From assembly GCA_002633005.1 (NCBI GenBank), contig NMRA01000017.1, forward strand, positions 1,444,944 to 1,508,943: a DNA stretch of 64,000 bases, read 5' to 3'. This DNA is from Phoronis australis (lineage: Eukaryota; Phoronida; Phoronidae). Positions within the stretch are counted from its first letter, which is position 1, and each line of letters starts with the position of its first letter. Positions 61,301-64,000 of this stretch are shown here, in pieces. Made by a program: the position numbers and the translations under genes. Below the pieces are notes generated by a model. That model did no database searches and had not been told where the DNA came from. It saw nothing but the letters and a program-made list of their open reading frames with translations.

Positions 61301-63374
61301 CGTGTATTTATGACCGACGTTGCTTATTTATAGCAATAAGCTTGATCATTTTCGAAAGACGATTTGGCGCTTTGGAAGACCCACTGCATAAACCAACTAA
61401 AGAGTTTATCGATGCCGTGGGTGAAATGTTTGCTACAAAACTAGCGACTTATACTTGTCTTGGGCCAGATGTTCACTTCCAGTTCAACACGAAGTATTGG
61501 AAGAGGCATTGTGTAGCCTGGGACACCATATTTCGGACCGGTAAGAAATTCATTTGTGTTTTGTGGTGTATATTTGAGTGTAGGAAATGAGGAAATGACA
61601 AGTAGTTCATTACCGATGTAATTTTCGCATCTAATTCATTAGCGATATTATTATCCCGCTTTCATGATTTAGGTCTGAATTTTCCTTTTAAAAGGCAAAA
61701 ACATTTCAACAACATGAGTTAGTCGGGTCGGAACAGGGAACATTACTTTGACCTGGATTTTTGAAATTCTCATGGCATGTACATGACGATTTTTGTTGTT
61801 CTAGAAGAAATTTTTGCCACGTACTCTTTTGCGCCATCATACTAGAAACCATCCTGGGAATTTGATGAAAATCATTATGTCAGAGATATGTTATCATCTA
61901 GAGATAAATCGTATGCAATGGTTTAAAGAGACAATAATTGGCGAAAATGATAAAATTGCGAAAGTTAAAGTGAATTACTCAGACAACACTCCAACAGTTG
62001 ACCGAAACTTTTTCACAAAAATATTTGTTGGGTGTTTTCGTTTATTTTTATTAAGCCTACTACCTCTCCTGATTCCAGTTGATTCAAGATTGTCTCTGTT
62101 CATTTTTTCATAGTTTTTATCCAAAAATAAAGTAATTATAGTTGTTCATTTCTTTCAGCTAGACTTTATATCGACGAGAAAGTAAATACTATTAACCTGA
62201 ATAACACAACTGGAACGACGAGTGGTCAAGGGATTGGACAGTTCTTGACAAGGCTTGTGCATGACAGAGAACTCAGTTCCAGAGAAATATATGCGAACGT
62301 AGCTGAACTAATGCTTGGGGCTGTAGATACGGTAAGATGTAAAAAAGTAACGAGGACCACATCTAGTTTTATCATAGAATTGGAAGAATTTTAAAGCTGG
62401 GTTCCAGTTTTGCCACTGGTATGACAATGTATTCTTTTTGAAGTAATTACAAATTATGTTTGCGTTTTTCTAAAGCGAATTCACTATTTTGCAACAAAAA
62501 TGAGTGCGCTCCAACACTGAAAAACAGAAAAATTAAATATTTTCCTGACTGGACCAACCTACCCATCACAGAGGACTAGTTGTAGGGTGGCGGAAACAAA
62601 GAATATGTTAAGCACGCTTTTAAAAATACTTTGGCATGGTTGGTCTTTGGTTGTCGTATATTATAAGTTCTGTTTTAGACTACCAACACAATGTGTTTCA
62701 CGCTAGACTATTTAGCTAGACATCCACGAGTTCAGGAAAAACTTCAGCACGAAGTAGACACTGTTTTGAAGGGACGAATGGCGACAGGTAAAGACGGATT
62801 ACCTTACTTGAACATGGTTCTGAAAGAGTCTATGAGGTAGGCATATAGATACAATGGATTATAGTTACAATGGTGCCTAAGTAAATCTACAGAAACCATT
62901 TAGTACCTGAAATTGCTGTAAATATTGTACGCACAATAGTCTACTTTCGAGATCACACCAAACATGTAATTTGCCCAACTTTCCAAAATAAACAGCCAGA
63001 AGTCAGCCAGTGTCAGACAAAAACGAACGTCAGGCTTCAGAATAATTGTAACTCGTATGTTTTAACACCTTTCTGCTCTATCAGAAAAACACTCGTTTCC
63101 CCGGACTATACACTAGTGCCACCAGTAAGCCTACATTTCAATGTGGAGCCAATTTTATATCGATGGCGATATTTATGTCGCTGTTGCTAGCGCTCTCTCT
63201 GAAATCGAGTCTAGAGAGAAAGTTGACCGCTCATCCGTCCGTTGGTAGTCTTTTCGTTGTTCGCATATCCGTCATCTTGTCTGTTTTCGTTACAGACTAA
63301 GTCCTGTTGTCCCTTTGTACGTCAGGTCGCTATCTCGTCCCGCGCTCATCGGAGGGTATCAAGTTCCAGCAGAT
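58134..63374 (+). CDS. CYP24A1-like mitochondrial-clan cytochrome P450 (gene span, partial, C-terminus off window)
   Basis: Exons 58134-58343, 59734-59930, 60719-60912, 61334-61540, 62159-62331, 62679-62836 and 63296-63374 join in phase to 406 codons. An arginine-rich N-terminus (MVAHARWRYIREFMATRAQR) suits mitochondrial import. Then KYGPVYKE, the C-helix WxxxR (W141-R145 in DDEWYKYRRS), FHRWSFET, FERRFGALEDP, CVAWDTIF, the I-helix GAVDTTTNT (D326, T327, T328), and the K-helix ExxR (E377-R380) followed by LSPVVP. This spacing is closest to CYP24A1, the vitamin-D 24-hydroxylase, among P450s I know. Mitochondrial P450s hydroxylate sterol or secosteroid substrates with electrons from adrenodoxin. 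The meander and the haem-binding cysteine loop lie beyond 64000. The substrate is unknown and orthology to CYP24A1 is not proven. Confidence 0.85.
58344..58952. other. P450 intron 1, first part
   Basis: Nothing recognised. Confidence 0.4.
58953..59280 (+). mobile_element. Truncated LTR, second copy, with three heat-shock-element-like sites
   Basis: Aligns with 31796-32100 of the solo LTR starting from the same TGTCAGAATTT terminus. The TATA box TATAAA is at 59230-59235. The R-U5 part with the AATAAA is missing. It lies on + in intron 1 of the P450. Confidence 0.75.
59080..59187 (+). promoter_or_regulatory. Cluster of three heat-shock elements before a TATA box
   Basis: GAACTTTCTAGAA (59080-59092) and GAAAGTTCTAGAA (59175-59187) both match GAAnnTTCnnGAA exactly. 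GAACATTCCAGAG (59125-59137) matches in all but the last base. The sites are 45 and 50 bases apart (start to start), the last being 43 bases before TATAAA (59230). TGACGTAA near 59050 is a CRE/AP-1-like site. Confidence 0.65.
59443..59540. repeat. Dispersed repeat, distal copy
   Basis: Partner of 1-90 at the window start, same orientation, with ~18 extra bases (GGACGGGTAACGCTGCG-like). Confidence 0.6.
59734..59930 (+). CDS. CYP24-like P450 exon 2
   Basis: QREHQKYGPVYKECQGLVTL, VFRQMDKWPLKPDYV, LWKIYRRQ, SKGLLTS. The acceptor is TTTATAG. An alternative AG five bases later would remove QR and need another phase. Donor GTAGGT. Confidence 0.8.
59931..60718. other. P450 intron 2
   Basis: Nothing recognised. 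Acceptor TGATCTCTCCAG. Confidence 0.6.
60719..60912 (+). CDS. CYP24-like P450 exon 3 (C-helix)
   Basis: NDDEWYKYRRSIASKIL, DVNEVVVDFTERLRGL, PNIIKEFHRWSFE. Phases 2 in and 1 out, donor GTAAGT. Confidence 0.9.
60913..61333. other. P450 intron 3
   Basis: Nothing recognised. Acceptor GCTTATTTATAG. Confidence 0.55.
61334..61540 (+). CDS. CYP24-like P450 exon 4
   Basis: ISLIIFERRFGALEDPLHKP, FIDAVGEMFATKLATYT, KYWKRHCVAWDTIFRT. Donor GTAAGA. Confidence 0.9.
61541..62158. other. P450 intron 4
   Basis: A 99-codon frame at 61814-62113 has no P450 match and lies between in-phase exons, so it is not called. Acceptor TTTCTTTCAG. Confidence 0.55.
62159..62331 (+). CDS. CYP24-like P450 exon 5 (start of I-helix)
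   Basis: ARLYIDEKVNTIN, GIGQFLTRLVHDRELSSREI, AELMLGAVDT. Donor GTAAGA splits the I-helix motif after Thr327. Confidence 0.92.
62332..62678. other. P450 intron 5
   Basis: Nothing recognised. Acceptor TTCTGTTTTAG. Confidence 0.55.
62679..62836 (+). CDS. CYP24-like P450 exon 6 (I- to K-helix)
   Basis: TTNTMCFTLDYLARHPRVQE, KLQHEVDTVLKG, LPYLNMVLKESM and two bases of the ExxR arginine. Donor GTAGGC. Confidence 0.92.
62837..63295. other. P450 intron 6
   Basis: Nothing recognised. Acceptor TTTTCGTTACAG. Confidence 0.55.
63296..63374 (+). CDS. CYP24-like P450 exon 7
   Basis: RLSPVVPLYVRSLSRPAL then IGGYQVPAD, the K-helix end and beta-strand region. Donor GTAAGT, phase 0. Confidence 0.9.
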
Positions 63375-64000
63375 GTAAGTGCACATGTGTCAATTAATGA
63401 TAATTCCGTAGATCCGATGTCTAAAGCCTCAGTTGAGCCTGTATAGCTCCCCGAACAATTAACAAAATGGGGTGGGCCGGGATTGACGGCAGTTTTGTAG
63501 ACTAGATGGGAAGTGATTGCCACAAATGGTATTCAGTAGTTCCCTGAAGTTGTTTAAAGCGAGTCCTGAAATTTAGCCTCTGCTCTTGTCTACAAAGAAA
63601 GGGAATTGCCGCCATTTTAAGAGCACATCCTACTTGAGTCTTGAATTATTGGCGCTAATCCAAGTACCCTTCTGAAAGTGGAAATTGTCAAAAATCTGGT
63701 TGGTAATGATATATTATATTTTAACCTGAATTTCTGGAATTTAGTGAAAGAGCATTCAGATGATGGTATCTTTTCTTGCACCGGGAACTCGTGAATTTAG
63801 GTAAAGTATTCCAAAATTGCACTTTTTGTCACTTTTGGCACCTCGAACTTTTTTACGGTGGATGAGCATCCTCGGGTACAATAGAATAGAACATAATACC
63901 GTTACAGAATGTTCACTTCACATCGCAGTGCATGGCAAGGATCTGTAAACCTAACAACTATCTACAGCAACTCCAGCCTTTATGCTCCTGAGTATGCAGC
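63375..64000. other. P450 intron 7 to window edge
   Basis: No convincing next exon. ACAG at 63903-63906 followed by NVHFTSQCMAR in the right phase is a weak candidate, but the frame soon stops. Confidence 0.35.

Noticed and set aside
61814-62113. 99-codon frame as a P450 exon
   Set aside because: The flanking exons 61334-61540 and 62159-62331 already join in phase and the frame has no P450 motif.
63907-63943. Possible eighth P450 exon (NVHFTSQCMAR)
   Set aside because: Right phase and a plausible acceptor, but very short, weak donor and only partial family resemblance.

Overview
This is eukaryotic, animal-type DNA: genes are split by long introns with GT..AG junctions, genes are sparse, and most of the rest is old transposon debris from nearly every major class. 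The gene set (UBLCP1, a CYP24-like mitochondrial P450, a GPI-anchored Ly6/uPAR protein, an LRR protein) and the repeats (PHD-finger LINE, LINE 3' tails, Penelope, BEL/Pao, Ty3/gypsy, hAT) fit a marine invertebrate, perhaps a deuterostome such as a hemichordate or lancelet. The species cannot be fixed from the sequence alone.

Layout. 452-1708: last coding exon of a leucine-rich-repeat protein (+). 1.7-18 kb: intergenic, with a TA microsatellite, a small MITE, a degenerate ~80-bp array, a large palindromic element that has taken a LINE insertion, an exact 35-bp x 11 minisatellite, and a Ty3/gypsy relic followed by a second copy of the same LINE tail. 18.8-44.4 kb: complete nine-exon UBLCP1 (+, 335 aa) whose introns carry a PHD-endonuclease LINE broken by a hAT-type MITE, a 0.65-kb foldback, a reversed BEL/Pao relic, a solo LTR with heat-shock-element-like sites, a reversed PIN-like/Cys-rich pseudogene between inverted repeats, and a head-to-head pair of Penelope fragments. 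44.4-52.1 kb: intergenic, with an inverted-repeat element and an I-superfamily LINE (RT plus RNase H) inserted in a block of CCTATAGG palindromic repeats. 52.6-56.0 kb: three-exon Ly6/uPAR gene (+). 58.1-64 kb: seven exons of a CYP24A1-like P450 (+) that runs off the right edge before its haem-binding loop.

The four host genes are all on + and show no operon-like or functional link. UBLCP1 acts on the nuclear proteasome, the P450 is a mitochondrial monooxygenase, the Ly6 protein is probably at the cell surface, and the LRR protein is unassigned. No CRISPR array, tRNA, rRNA or bacterial-type system was seen. The most unusual observations are the LTR with heat-shock elements (two copies, one in a UBLCP1 intron and one in a P450 intron), the perfect palindrome carrying CCAAT boxes just upstream of UBLCP1, and the nested insertions whose target duplications can be read directly.
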